The notes beneath the pieces are model-generated. The model was given only the letters and a program-made list of their open reading frames with translations, had not been told where the DNA came from and searched no databases. From contig CANOBT010000180.1 in the NCBI GenBank assembly GCA_947564305.1, positions 1-10,513 of the forward strand: 10,513 nt of DNA. Reading direction: 5' to 3'. This DNA is from an uncultured Lachnospiraceae bacterium (GTDB taxonomy: Bacteria; Bacillota_A; Clostridia; Lachnospirales; Lachnospiraceae). This document shows, one piece after another, positions 1 to 7,006 of the stretch. Both the position numbers and the translations under genes were made by a program. The stretch's first letter is position 1. Every line of letters begins with the position of its first letter.

Positions 1-1
1 A

Positions 2-349
2 ATTAAAGATGAAGAATACTTTCAAAGCAATATTAAAAATACAAGAATGGAGAACTGCACCTGTTTGTATTGCAATTATGTATCCACGCTTTGGGAAAAT
101 ACATCGGCATCTGATTGTAATATGGAACAAAGCTTTTTTTCAGAGGTCACTTTTAAAAAGCCAGTGTTCCATAATATCAATTTTACCAGTGCAGACTTTT
201 TCAAAACAAAATTAAAAGGAATTGATTTATCTGATTGTATTATCAGCAACATCATGGTTTCTGATACATATACGGAATTGGCAGGAGTGAAGGTGAATAT
301 ATATCAGGCGGCTGAACTTTCCAAATTGCTCAAAGTTCAAATCGTATAG
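2..349 (+). CDS. Pentapeptide-repeat protein, C-terminal part (5' truncated by window edge)
   Basis: The reading frame is open from the window edge to a TAG at 347-349, giving 115 visible residues; the start codon lies to the left. Six consecutive pentads carry F, L or I at every fifth position (VFHNI, NFTSA, DFFKT, KLKGI, DLSDC, IISNI), the periodicity of the right-handed beta-helix of pentapeptide-repeat proteins. The ending GVKVNIYQAAELSKLLKV resembles the usual closing segment of Qnr/McbG-like members (a G-x-V-x-x-x-QA-x-x-L-x-x-LLG-type tail), so this is probably the natural C-terminus of a protein of about 200 residues. Some family members protect DNA gyrase by DNA mimicry, but many have no known role, and nothing here assigns one. 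A possible internal ATG at 47 is not needed, because the frame continues upstream with plausible sequence. It converges with the dehydratase gene. Confidence 0.75.
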   Translation: MKDEEYFQSNIKNTRMENCTCLYCNYVSTLWENTSASDCNMEQSFFSEVTFKKPVFHNINFTSADFFKTKLKGIDLSDCIISNIMVSDTYTELAGVKVNIYQAAELSKLLKVQIV

Positions 350-400
350 ATTAAAATGAAAAAGTAAACATTGGAAAATCAGTTACCGCCTGATATATAT
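297..400. repeat. Imperfect inverted repeat at the end of the pentapeptide-repeat gene
   Basis: Positions 297-311 (ATATATATCAGGCGG) are the exact reverse complement of 386-400, a perfect 15-bp inverted repeat. The similarity continues less exactly inward: CTGAACTTTCCAA from 312 matches, on the other strand, CTGATTTTCCAA ending near 371, with a 3-nt gap. The left arm is coding (residues NIYQA of the pentapeptide protein) and the right arm is intergenic. The arms are separated by 74 bp and no T-tract follows, so it does not look like an ordinary intrinsic terminator. It may be a remnant inverted duplication. Confidence 0.55.
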
Positions 401-440
401 GAATCATTTTGACTTGCTCATCACACCTGCTACACAGATT

Positions 441-2186
441 CTAATACTCAAGATAAGCACCCTTCATAGGACTTGCCGCATGCTGACTGAACAGGCGCAG
501 GACTCCTTTTTTATATTTTGGTTCCCTGGGTTTCCAATTCTTTCGGCGTTCCTTAAGAACCGCGTCTATCTCCTCCTCTGTTTTTCGCTCTCCTGCAATA
601 CCGACGATGGCAAGTTTTCTCGCCATTACATCAATCTCAATCAAATCTCCTTCTTCCACAAGGGCTATCGGGCCGCCGTCTACGGCTTCTGGACTGCAAT
701 GTCCAATCACCGGACCTGTAGATGCGCCAGAAAATCGTCCGTCCGTAATCAACGCAATGCTTCTGCCAAGTTCCTTATCGCTGCTGATTGCTTCGGATGT
801 GTAGAACATCTCCGGCATACCGCTGCCCTTTGGTCCTTCGTATCGGATAAATACGGCGTCTCCCTTTTGTACTTTATGCTTGAGAACTGCATCCAGACAT
901 TCTTCTTCACTGTCAAACGGCCTTGCCCGCAAGACTGCCTGAAACATTTCCTTCGGGCATGCGGTGTGCTTGATAACAGCCCCCTCAGGCGCCAGATTTC
1001 CTCTCAGAATCGCAACACTTCCATCCGTACCGATGGCATTTTCATAAGAACGAATAATATCCTCTTTTTTCAATGATACATGATTCCGCTCATTAAAATC
1101 CTGCAGCCATTTATCGCATTTCTCATAAAAACCATTCTGTTTTAATTCGTCCAGATTCTCTCCCAGAGTCTTACCAGTTACAGTCATGACGTCCAGATGA
1201 AGATGTTCCCGAATTTCTTCCATGATTGCCGGAACTCCGCCTGCATAATAGAAGCACTCTGCCGGCCACCTTCCTGCCGGACGGATATCCAGAAGATATC
1301 TTGCGTTTCTGTGCAGTCTGTCAAATGTATCTCCTGTAATTTCAATTCCAAATTCATGGGCAATGGCAGGAATATGCAGGAGACAATTCGTGCTTCCTGA
1401 AATAGCAGCGTGCACAAGGATTGCATTTTCAAAACTGTCCATTGTCACAATATCACTAGGACACATTCCAGGCATTGTCGCAAGCTTTACTGCCTGTGCC
1501 CCTGCTTCTCTTGCAAATGCCAGAAGGTCCGGACTGGTAGCAGGCATCAGGGCGCTTCCCGGAAGAGCAAGGCCGAGAGCTTCCGCCATAATCTGCATTG
1601 TAGAAGCCGTACCGATGAAAGAACATGCGCCGCAGCTTGGACAGGCATTGCATTTTGCCCAGTTCAGCTTTTCCTCGTCAATCTCTCCCCTCTGGTATTT
1701 CGCGCTGTACATACCAAGCTGCTCTAATGTAAGCATCTCAGGCCCGGCATTCATCGTACCGCCAGGCACCACCACTGACGGAATATCCACTCTTGCAAGT
1801 CCCATCAGGTTTGCCGGCATCCCCTTGTCACAGCTTGCCAGATACACCCCTGCATCAAAAGGTGTCGCATTGGCATGAATCTCAATCATATTCGCAATCA
1901 TTTCACGGCTTGCCAGACTATAATTAATTCCGTCCGTACCCTGGCTTTCACCGTCGCAGATGTCCGTACAGAAATAACGTGCACCGTATCCTCCGGCTTC
2001 TTCAATCCCTTTACGCACCTCTTCCACCAGAATATTCAAATGTCCGCTTCCCGGATGGCTGTCACCATATGTACTCTCAATCATAACCTGCGGCTTTGAC
2101 AAATCTTCCGGTTTCCATCCGGTCCCTATGCGCAGCGGATCTAATTCCGGCGCGTTTTTACGCATTTCCTGACTTCTTAATTCCAT
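441..2186 (-). CDS. IlvD/Edd-family sugar-acid dehydratase (YjhG/YagF-like)
   Basis: This 581-residue enzyme is predicted to dehydrate an aldonate such as D-xylonate or D-gluconate to the 2-keto-3-deoxy acid, using an Fe-S cluster and Mg2+ in the cytoplasm. Family landmarks are CDGESQGTDG (77-86), SCDKGMPANLMG (118-129), PSCGACSFIGTASTM (183-197), HAAISGSTNCLLHIPAIAH (259-277), the AGGVP segment (315-319), HLDVMTVTGKTLGENL (329-344) and ITDGRFSGASTG (480-491, with S486 at the usual catalytic serine position). The position that is PCN-x-H in IlvD reads PGSGH here, and C77 of the CDG motif is present instead. That pattern, with HIPAIAH, is shared with YjhG/YagF xylonate dehydratases and argues against branched-chain amino acid IlvD. 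It is shorter than YjhG (about 655 residues), lacking the N- and C-terminal extensions. C179 and C182 are extra cysteines beside the presumed ligand C188. Likely cluster ligands are C77, C119 and C188 (inference). An AAAGGGG site lies 10 nt before the ATG. It is second in an operon after the GntP permease, 86 bp downstream. The exact substrate is unknown. Confidence 0.9.
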   Translation of the reverse strand: MELRSQEMRKNAPELDPLRIGTGWKPEDLSKPQVMIESTYGDSHPGSGHLNILVEEVRKGIEEAGGYGARYFCTDICDGESQGTDGINYSLASREMIANMIEIHANATPFDAGVYLASCDKGMPANLMGLARVDIPSVVVPGGTMNAGPEMLTLEQLGMYSAKYQRGEIDEEKLNWAKCNACPSCGACSFIGTASTMQIMAEALGLALPGSALMPATSPDLLAFAREAGAQAVKLATMPGMCPSDIVTMDSFENAILVHAAISGSTNCLLHIPAIAHEFGIEITGDTFDRLHRNARYLLDIRPAGRWPAECFYYAGGVPAIMEEIREHLHLDVMTVTGKTLGENLDELKQNGFYEKCDKWLQDFNERNHVSLKKEDIIRSYENAIGTDGSVAILRGNLAPEGAVIKHTACPKEMFQAVLRARPFDSEEECLDAVLKHKVQKGDAVFIRYEGPKGSGMPEMFYTSEAISSDKELGRSIALITDGRFSGASTGPVIGHCSPEAVDGGPIALVEEGDLIEIDVMARKLAIVGIAGERKTEEEIDAVLKERRKNWKPREPKYKKGVLRLFSQHAASPMKGAYLEY

Positions 2187-2272
2187 GATTTTTGTTCCCC
2201 TTTCTACTTTTTATTATGTTATCGTGATTACTCAAAACAGCAAACATGAAATTTCTCTTTTGTACTGAATAT

Positions 2273-3631
2273 TTATGCAAAAAATGAAATAATCAATGCT
2301 ACAACAAAGCCTGTTCCGCCTACAAGAGTTTCCATGATGGTCCATGTCTTCAACGTTGTTTTCTCATCCATGCCTACCAGTGACTTCACCAGCCAGAACC
2401 CTGAATCATTGAAATGAGAGCATACGGTTGCCCCGCCCGCAACTGCCGCTGTTGTACATGCAAGATACAGAGGAGACAAATCCGCGATTCCCGGCATAGC
2501 TGCTACAATCCCTGCTGCCATGGTCATGGCAACTGTCGCAGAACCCACACAAATCCTGACCAGTGCGGCTACAACAAAAGCTACAACTACAAGCGGAAGA
2601 TTTGCAGAAGATACTGCATTTCCTATTAAATCACCTAGCCCGGAATACTGGAGCATATACCGCAGAACACCGCCGCAGGCTGTCACCAGAAGAATCAATC
2701 CTGTAGGCTCAAGGGATTTCGTCATGATTTTTTCCAATTCATCCATATTGTAACCATGTTTCAAACCAAGAACAAACATTGCAGCAATCGTAGCAATCAA
2801 AAGTGCCACAAAAGGCTCTCCAAGGAATCCAAAAATTGGGGCAAGCCCACTTAGAGCCGGTACAACGCCTGCTACGGAGTCAAGAATAATCAATACAAGC
2901 GGAATCAGGATAATTCCTACTATCGTCCAGAAATTTGGAAGCTTTGATTCATCAAAATCCTCCTGGTTTGCCACATGCTCCGGAACCGGAACCATATATT
3001 TATTTCCACAAATTGCACCCCACACAGGTCCTGCCACAATCATAGAAAAGATACCGCACAGCACACCAACCATGATTACCCAGCCAAGTTCTACATCGAG
3101 CATCGTCGCTACAAGAACCGGTCCTGGTGTCGGCGGTATAAACGCATGTCCGACCGCAAGTCCTGCCAGAAGCGGAATTGCATAGAACAGAGAAGAACGG
3201 TTCGTTCTCTTTGCAAGGGAAAATGCAAGCGGAATCAGGATAATCAATCCTGCGTCGAAGAACACTGGCATTGCAATCACCAGACCGGTAATTCCCAACG
3301 CCCATGCTGCCTTCTTGTCACCAAACCACTTCACCATACTAACGGCAAGAGTCTGCGCTCCTCCTGATGCTTCCAGTATAGCACCAAACATGGAGCCAAG
3401 GCCAACTAATAATGCAATTCCTTTCAATGTATTGCCAATACCATCATTCACCGCTGTTACAATATTGTCAAAAGGCATCCCTGCCCCAAGACCAATCACA
3501 ATCGCTCCTACTAAAATAGAAACCATTGCCTGTACTTTAAATTTGATAATTAATACGAGTAATACCACAAGCCCTACAATTGCAGCTATCACCAATCTGG
3601 TTGGATTTAATGTCATCGCCTCGCCAGCCAT
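2273..3631 (-). CDS. GntP-family gluconate/sugar-acid permease
   Basis: This 452-residue inner-membrane transporter is hydrophobic throughout, with roughly 12 or more membrane segments, the usual size for GntP-family H+ symporters (gluconate, idonate, fructuronate, glycerate and similar acids). Recognisable stretches are AMPVFFDAGLIILIPLAFSL, the following NRSSLFYAIPLLAGLAVGHAF and IPPTPGPV segment in the N-terminal half, and SHFNDSGFWLVKSLVGM with TLKTWTIMETLVGGTGF near the C-terminus. All are strongly conserved in the family. An AGGAGG sits 8 nt before the ATG. It is the first gene of the operon with the dehydratase, and its promoter region carries the proposed FCD-regulator operators. Family membership is secure. 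The substrate is inferred from the dehydratase to be an aldonate. Confidence 0.93.
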   Translation of the reverse strand: MAGEAMTLNPTRLVIAAIVGLVVLLVLIIKFKVQAMVSILVGAIVIGLGAGMPFDNIVTAVNDGIGNTLKGIALLVGLGSMFGAILEASGGAQTLAVSMVKWFGDKKAAWALGITGLVIAMPVFFDAGLIILIPLAFSLAKRTNRSSLFYAIPLLAGLAVGHAFIPPTPGPVLVATMLDVELGWVIMVGVLCGIFSMIVAGPVWGAICGNKYMVPVPEHVANQEDFDESKLPNFWTIVGIILIPLVLIILDSVAGVVPALSGLAPIFGFLGEPFVALLIATIAAMFVLGLKHGYNMDELEKIMTKSLEPTGLILLVTACGGVLRYMLQYSGLGDLIGNAVSSANLPLVVVAFVVAALVRICVGSATVAMTMAAGIVAAMPGIADLSPLYLACTTAAVAGGATVCSHFNDSGFWLVKSLVGMDEKTTLKTWTIMETLVGGTGFVVALIISFFA

Positions 3632-3679
3632 AATAAATTCCTCCTTATTCTTTTTATTCGGTACAAAATTCTATTTATA

Positions 3680-3690
3680 ACATCTGACGT
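3680..3690. promoter_or_regulatory. Operator-like palindrome O1 (ACATC-T-GACGT)
   Basis: This is a copy of the ACATC-N-GATGT motif with one mismatch in the right arm (GACGT). It lies about 20 nt downstream of the -10 box of the permease promoter, in the leader, where a bound repressor would block early transcription. It is one of three copies in the gap between the regulator and the permease. Confidence 0.55.
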
Positions 3691-3709
3691 CTTATGTTAT
3701 TGTGATATT

Positions 3710-3738
3710 ATTATATATTTTCGTCTATTTTTCTTCAA
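3710..3738 (-). promoter_or_regulatory. Promoter of the permease-dehydratase operon
   Basis: Reading the minus strand, TTGAAG (3738-3733) is followed after 17 nt by a perfect TATAAT (3715-3710). Transcription would begin near 3703, leaving a leader of about 70 nt before the permease ATG at 3631. The -35 box overlaps operator O2 by two bases, consistent with repression. Confidence 0.65.
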
Positions 3739-3753
3739 TACATCTGATGTATT
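3737..3753. promoter_or_regulatory. Operator-like perfect palindrome O2
   Basis: AATACATCTGATGTATT is a perfect 17-bp palindrome about a central T. It abuts and overlaps the -35 box of the permease promoter. It is the best of three matching sites and is the likely binding site of the adjacent GntR/FCD regulator: the length and odd-centred symmetry suit FadR/FCD operators. The assignment is inference from position and repetition. Confidence 0.7.
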
Positions 3754-3775
3754 TATTCTTATTTCTGCTTTATGC

Positions 3776-3808
3776 ACAAAAAAGAAGACCTTTTCAAATC
3801 AAAAAGTC
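3776..3808 (-). terminator. Intrinsic terminator of the GntR-family regulator gene
   Basis: On the minus strand, the arm GACTTTTT (3808-3801) and the arm AAAAGGTC (3794-3787) form an 8-bp stem with one G-U pair around a 6-nt loop. A TTCTTTTTT run follows immediately. It lies about 80 nt beyond the regulator's stop codon and upstream of the permease promoter, so it separates the two transcription units. Confidence 0.6.
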
Positions 3809-3865
3809 CCCGTTTTTGTACATTATCGCCATTCTATTTTTTTAGTTGTTTGTTTATCGCCGGAT

Positions 3866-3876
3866 ACATCTGATGT
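3866..3876. promoter_or_regulatory. Operator-like palindrome O3 (ACATC-T-GATGT)
   Basis: This is a third, exact 11-bp copy of the ACATC-T-GATGT motif, 10 bp past the regulator's stop codon and about 120 bp upstream of O2. It lies well upstream of the permease promoter, so it would be an auxiliary site, perhaps for looping with O1/O2. Confidence 0.5.
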
Positions 3877-3886
3877 TTTATATTAT

Positions 3887-4600
3887 TTATTCCTGTTTTT
3901 TATCTCTCTCTTCCAAAATCTTAAGAATGGTCTGACGATTATAGGTCATATGCATCATCATTGCGCATTTAGCTCCCACAGAATCCCGCCTGAGTATCGC
4001 CTCTGTAATTGCCCGATGAGTTTCAATCGTCTGCTGCTTCAATAACCGGTGAGTCAGATTCGCGAATGTATGAACTGCTGTATTAATGACCGGAATCAGC
4101 GTCTCTACCACCTGGTTCTTACTGCACCTCGCAATACATGTATGAAATTCGATATCTTTACCAACGTGATTGTGCCCGTCCAAGTATAACTGTTCCGTCT
4201 CATCACACAGCCGTTTTAATTTTTTCATCTCCTCCTCAGTTGCATTTTCACATGCCAGAGCAGCAATTTCAGGCTCAATCATCAGACGCACATCAAATAA
4301 ATCCAGTGCCAGTTTATATTTATCTTCTATCTTATTAAGCCCCAGTGGATCTTCTTCAATGGTATTGGTATTTATTACATAAGTTCCCGCGCCTCTTCTT
4401 ACCTCCAGTATTCCTCTGGATACCAGCCCTTTTACCGCCTCCCGGATGGTGCTGCGTCCGACACCGAACCGCTCTGCAAGTTCGAATTCATTGGGAATCC
4501 TCTGTCCTAATTCAATCGGTTCCTGCAAAATATATTTCATCAATTCATCCTCTATTCTGGCACCAAGAGGTTTTTTACTCATTTTATCAAAATTATACAT
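3887..4600 (-). CDS. GntR-family transcriptional regulator, FCD (FadR) subfamily
   Basis: This 237-residue DNA-binding repressor probably controls the downstream permease-dehydratase operon. The N-terminal winged helix-turn-helix (about 11-75) shows the GntR signature: LGQRIPNEFELAERFGVGRS (31-50), then TIREAVKGLVSRGILEVRRG (51-70) and AGTYV. The C-terminal all-helical FCD domain (about 95-225) has D103 in LFDVRLMIEPEIAALA, H153 in the DIEFH motif, H195 in ETHRAITEAI and H217 near the end; these are the usual places for metal and effector-binding residues. The chosen ATG (4598-4600) has a GGAAG-type site nearby and gives the normal family length. A longer reading from 4687 adds 29 residues without a ribosome binding site and runs over the neighbouring promoter. 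The regulator has its own terminator. Its ligand is likely the sugar acid or its keto-deoxy product (inference). Confidence 0.9.
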   Translation of the reverse strand: MYNFDKMSKKPLGARIEDELMKYILQEPIELGQRIPNEFELAERFGVGRSTIREAVKGLVSRGILEVRRGAGTYVINTNTIEEDPLGLNKIEDKYKLALDLFDVRLMIEPEIAALACENATEEEMKKLKRLCDETEQLYLDGHNHVGKDIEFHTCIARCSKNQVVETLIPVINTAVHTFANLTHRLLKQQTIETHRAITEAILRRDSVGAKCAMMMHMTYNRQTILKILEERDKKQE

Positions 4601-4636
4601 CCTACCACTTCCTAATTTCCGTATTGTTATCAGTTT

Positions 4637-4665
4637 ATCATATTTCCGGCAGGATTGCATACTAA
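4637..4665 (-). promoter_or_regulatory. Possible promoter of the GntR-family regulator gene
   Basis: On the minus strand, TTAGTA (4665-4660) and TATGAT (4642-4637) are 17 nt apart, upstream of the chosen ATG at 4600. The -35 match is poor, so this is a candidate only. Confidence 0.3.
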
Positions 4666-4677
4666 ACTTTTTCTTAT

Positions 4678-4707
4678 TTGACAACATATAAAATATTATT
4701 ATATAAT
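4678..4707 (+). promoter_or_regulatory. Promoter of the BlaI/BlaR1-like operon
   Basis: A perfect TTGACA (4678-4683) is followed after 18 nt by a perfect TATAAT (4702-4707). The predicted start is near 4714, just at the TACATATGTA operator. This is the strongest promoter in the window, which fits a promoter that must be held down by a repressor. Confidence 0.8.
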
Positions 4708-4715
4708 ATTTTTAT

Positions 4716-4725
4716 TACATATGTA
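4716..4725. promoter_or_regulatory. BlaI-type operator of the repressor-sensor operon
   Basis: TACATATGTA is a perfect 10-bp palindrome of the TACA-NN-TGTA kind used by BlaI/MecI repressors. It covers the predicted first transcribed bases, 8 bp after the -10 box and 8 bp before the AGGAGG. The same 10 bp form the centre of the large palindrome at 10411-10440. Confidence 0.7.
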
Positions 4726-4745
4726 GGATTTAAGGAGGACGTTAC

Positions 4746-5135
4746 ATGAATCATTTACCCCAAATCTCTGAAGCCGAATTTGAGGTCATGAAAGTTGTAT
4801 GGGAATACGCACCGATTAACACAAATGAAATCACCGAAAAACTAACGAAAACAACAGCCTGGAGTCCCAAAACAATACAGACACTGATCAAACGCCTGGT
4901 GAACAAAGGCGCGCTTTCTTATGAAAAACAGAGCCGGGTATTTGTTTATACTCCGCTGGTAAATAAAAGTGAATACATTGGCCAGGAAAGCAGTTCTTTT
5001 TTAAAACGATATTATAATGGTGATATTACTGCCATGTTATCTGCCTATATTGAGAATGACAGGTTATCCGAAACAGAAATTGACACGCTCCGCGCCCTCC
5101 TTCTTTCCAAGAGTTCCAAAAAAGGAGGAAATTAA
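4746..5135 (+). CDS. blaI: BlaI/MecI/CopY-family transcriptional repressor
   Basis: This 129-residue protein is the usual length for the family. The N-terminal winged helix is clear: ISEAEFEVMKVVWEYAPINT (7-26), then NEITEKL and AWSPKTIQTLIKRLVNKGAL, then a wing reading YEKQSRVFVYTPLV. The C-terminal part (about 75-125) holds the dimerisation helices. In known members, dimers bind TACA/TGTA palindromes and are cleaved when the partner BlaR1 sensor is acylated by a beta-lactam. AGGAGG (4733-4738) lies 7 nt before the ATG. The stop codon is 2 nt before the sensor gene's TTG, so the two are one operon. It probably represses itself through 4716-4725 and the lipoprotein operon through 10352-10367 and 10411-10440 (inference from shared operators). 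The symbol is used at family level; no beta-lactamase gene is nearby. Confidence 0.92.
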   Translation: MNHLPQISEAEFEVMKVVWEYAPINTNEITEKLTKTTAWSPKTIQTLIKRLVNKGALSYEKQSRVFVYTPLVNKSEYIGQESSSFLKRYYNGDITAMLSAYIENDRLSETEIDTLRALLLSKSSKKGGN

Positions 5136-5137
5136 TA

Positions 5138-6994
5138 TTGTCAGATTTTATGATACGTTTTTTCATCTGCAATCTTTTTATGATTATGATTATTGCAATC
5201 CTCTCTGCGATAAAATGGATATTTAGAAATCATTTATCCGGCCGGATGCAGTATCATTTATGGTTCATACTGCTTGGACTGCTGGCAGTTCCTTTCCTGC
5301 CCGTCCGGCCAATCGGGTTTCTGCAGATTTTCTCATGTTTCAATATAAAAGCTGCAGTCAACGCAAGAGAAATTTCTAGCGAAATGAATATCCGAATACC
5401 TTCTGAGACTGCAGATTTTATGAACGATTTTGCCCTTTCAGTCAGCAAAGAAACACCATCTATTATTGGACTCTTTCTATTTGGAGTATGGCTGGTTGGA
5501 ATCTTGGCAATGAGCCTGCTATTTGTACGCTCAAAAAAGCGGCTGAATACTTTGGAAAAATCTGCGCTGCCGCTTCAAAATCAGGAAATCCGCAATTTGT
5601 ACAGAAACTGTTTAGAGGAAATGAACATTACCAAGGACATTCCTATCTACAGTACCGCATTTTTAAAATCTCCGGTCATTGTGGGATTGGTCCGGCCACG
5701 TATCTATCTGCCGCTCCATCTGGTTTCTGATTACAATACTTTCGAATACAATTTTTTCAAGTACAATGTCATCAAATACAATACCGAAAATATGCCTCAT
5801 AAATCTCAAAACGAACTGCGTTACATGCTGCTCCATGAGCTGCAGCATTACAAGCATAAAGATGCTCTGGCAAATTATGTGATGAATATTACCGGCATAT
5901 TATACTGGTTCAATCCTTTTGTCTGGTATGCCTTGAAAGAAATGCGAAATGACCGGGAAGTAGCATGTGATACTTCTGTTCTGGAAATGCTTTCGGAAAG
6001 TGATTACGAAGACTATGGTAACACATTGATAAACTTTATTGAAAAAGTATCTCTCACACCTTTTCCCTTTACGGCCGGAATCAGCAGTAATATGAAGCAG
6101 ATGAAACGCAGAATCCTCAACATTGCCACTTATAAGAAACCTTCTCTGCGGAAACGTATTAGAAGCACAGCTATTTTCCTGCTGACTTCTGTTCTTCTGT
6201 TCAGCACGGCTCCGGCATTATCGACATATGCTGTTGACGGTGAGCGATACTACCCGGATTTTTCTGATGAAAATGTTTCCTATGTGGAGCTTTCTGACTA
6301 TTTTGGAATCTATGAAGGAAGTTTCGTCCTGTATGATTTGGAACAGGATTCCTGGAAAATACATAATCCAGAGCTGTCCACCTTGCGGGTATCTCCAAAC
6401 TCTACTTACAAAATATACACTGCCCTGTTTGGTCTGGAAGAAAATATCATCACCCCTGAAAATTCCTTTATCTCCTGGAATCATGAGATATATCCTTTTG
6501 ATGCATGGAACACAGACCAGAATCTCCAATCCGCAATGGAATATTCTGTAAACTGGTATTTCCAGGTAATCAATGAACAGCTCGGGAGTGATACCGTATC
6601 TTCTTATATCCGGCAGATTGGATATGGAAACGAAGACATAAGCGGTGATTCCTCCGCGTACTGGATGGAATCCTCTCTGAAAATTTCTGCCGTGGAACAG
6701 GTAGAACTCCTGGCCAGTCTGTACAATAACAGTTTTGGCTTCGAGCCGGAGCATATAGACGCTGTCAAAGACTCCATCTGTCTCAAAGTTTCTCCATCCA
6801 ATACCCTCTACGGAAAAACAGGCACCGGCCGCGTAGATGGACAGGATATTAATGGATGGTTTGTTGGTTTTGTAGAGAGTTCCGGCCATACTTATTTCTT
6901 TGCCGTAAATATCATGGCAGGTAACAACGCTACCGGGAGTTCCGCTTCTGAAATTGCTTTATCCATATTAACCGACATGAAAATATGGAATTAA
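5138..6994 (+). CDS. blaR1: BlaR1/MecR1-type sensor: M56 zinc protease fused to penicillin-binding domain
   Basis: This 618-residue membrane sensor-transducer is expected to bind a beta-lactam outside the cell and trigger repressor cleavage inside. Membrane segments are near 7-27, 39-54, 108-130 and 342-364. The cytoplasmic M56 gluzincin domain has HELQH (H233, E234, H237) and a likely third zinc ligand, E274, in NDREVACD. The extracellular C-terminal domain (about 380-618) is class-D beta-lactamase-like, with STYK (S422-K425), SVN (S470-N472) and KTGTG (560-564), so acylation competence looks intact. Start choice: AGGAGG at 5123-5128 is 9 nt before the TTG at 5138 but 21 nt before the next ATG (5150), so TTG is preferred. 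R324-R325 precedes the fourth membrane segment and could be a self-cleavage site (inference). Residues 198-217, just before the HELQH helix, are a four-unit repeat that looks like an insertion. A MecR1 ortholog or a sensor for another cell-wall signal is possible. Confidence 0.92.
   Translation: MSDFMIRFFICNLFMIMIIAILSAIKWIFRNHLSGRMQYHLWFILLGLLAVPFLPVRPIGFLQIFSCFNIKAAVNAREISSEMNIRIPSETADFMNDFALSVSKETPSIIGLFLFGVWLVGILAMSLLFVRSKKRLNTLEKSALPLQNQEIRNLYRNCLEEMNITKDIPIYSTAFLKSPVIVGLVRPRIYLPLHLVSDYNTFEYNFFKYNVIKYNTENMPHKSQNELRYMLLHELQHYKHKDALANYVMNITGILYWFNPFVWYALKEMRNDREVACDTSVLEMLSESDYEDYGNTLINFIEKVSLTPFPFTAGISSNMKQMKRRILNIATYKKPSLRKRIRSTAIFLLTSVLLFSTAPALSTYAVDGERYYPDFSDENVSYVELSDYFGIYEGSFVLYDLEQDSWKIHNPELSTLRVSPNSTYKIYTALFGLEENIITPENSFISWNHEIYPFDAWNTDQNLQSAMEYSVNWYFQVINEQLGSDTVSSYIRQIGYGNEDISGDSSAYWMESSLKISAVEQVELLASLYNNSFGFEPEHIDAVKDSICLKVSPSNTLYGKTGTGRVDGQDINGWFVGFVESSGHTYFFAVNIMAGNNATGSSASEIALSILTDMKIWN
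5729..5788 (+). repeat. Four imperfect 15-bp tandem repeats inside the BlaR1-like gene
   Basis: Four 15-bp units (5729-5743, 5744-5758, 5759-5773, 5774-5788), each holding TACAAT at the same place, encode DYNTF, EYNFF, KYNVI and KYNTE. They lie between the conserved PRIYLPLHL segment and the ELRYMLLHELQH zinc-protease helix, so they lengthen a loop beside the active site. Confidence 0.75.
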
Positions 6995-7006
6995 GTCCGC
7001 GGAAAT

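Noticed and set aside
350..440. Intrinsic terminator between the pentapeptide and dehydratase genes.
   Set aside because: No compact GC-rich hairpin followed by a T-run was found on either strand; only the widely spaced inverted repeat is present.
399..1076. Plus-strand reading frame opposite the end of the dehydratase gene (225 codons), with others opposite the permease and dehydratase.
   Set aside because: They lie antisense to well-conserved genes, have no ribosome binding sites and give cysteine- or arginine-rich translations without recognisable features.
4601..4687. A longer GntR-family regulator starting at 4687.
   Set aside because: No ribosome binding site precedes that ATG, the added 29 residues do not look like a GntR N-terminus, and the extension would run over the TTGACA box of the opposing promoter. 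The ATG at 4600 gives the normal length.
5729..5788. TACAAT repeats in the sensor gene as a cluster of BlaI operator half-sites.
   Set aside because: No TGTA partner is placed at the right distance, and the repeats are far inside the coding region. The 15-bp period fits a protein repeat better.
6269..6994. C-terminal part of the sensor as a stand-alone class D beta-lactamase.
   Set aside because: It is in frame with the membrane and M56 protease domains, with no start site of its own. The STYK/SVN/KTG pattern with an upstream HELQH domain is the BlaR1 architecture.
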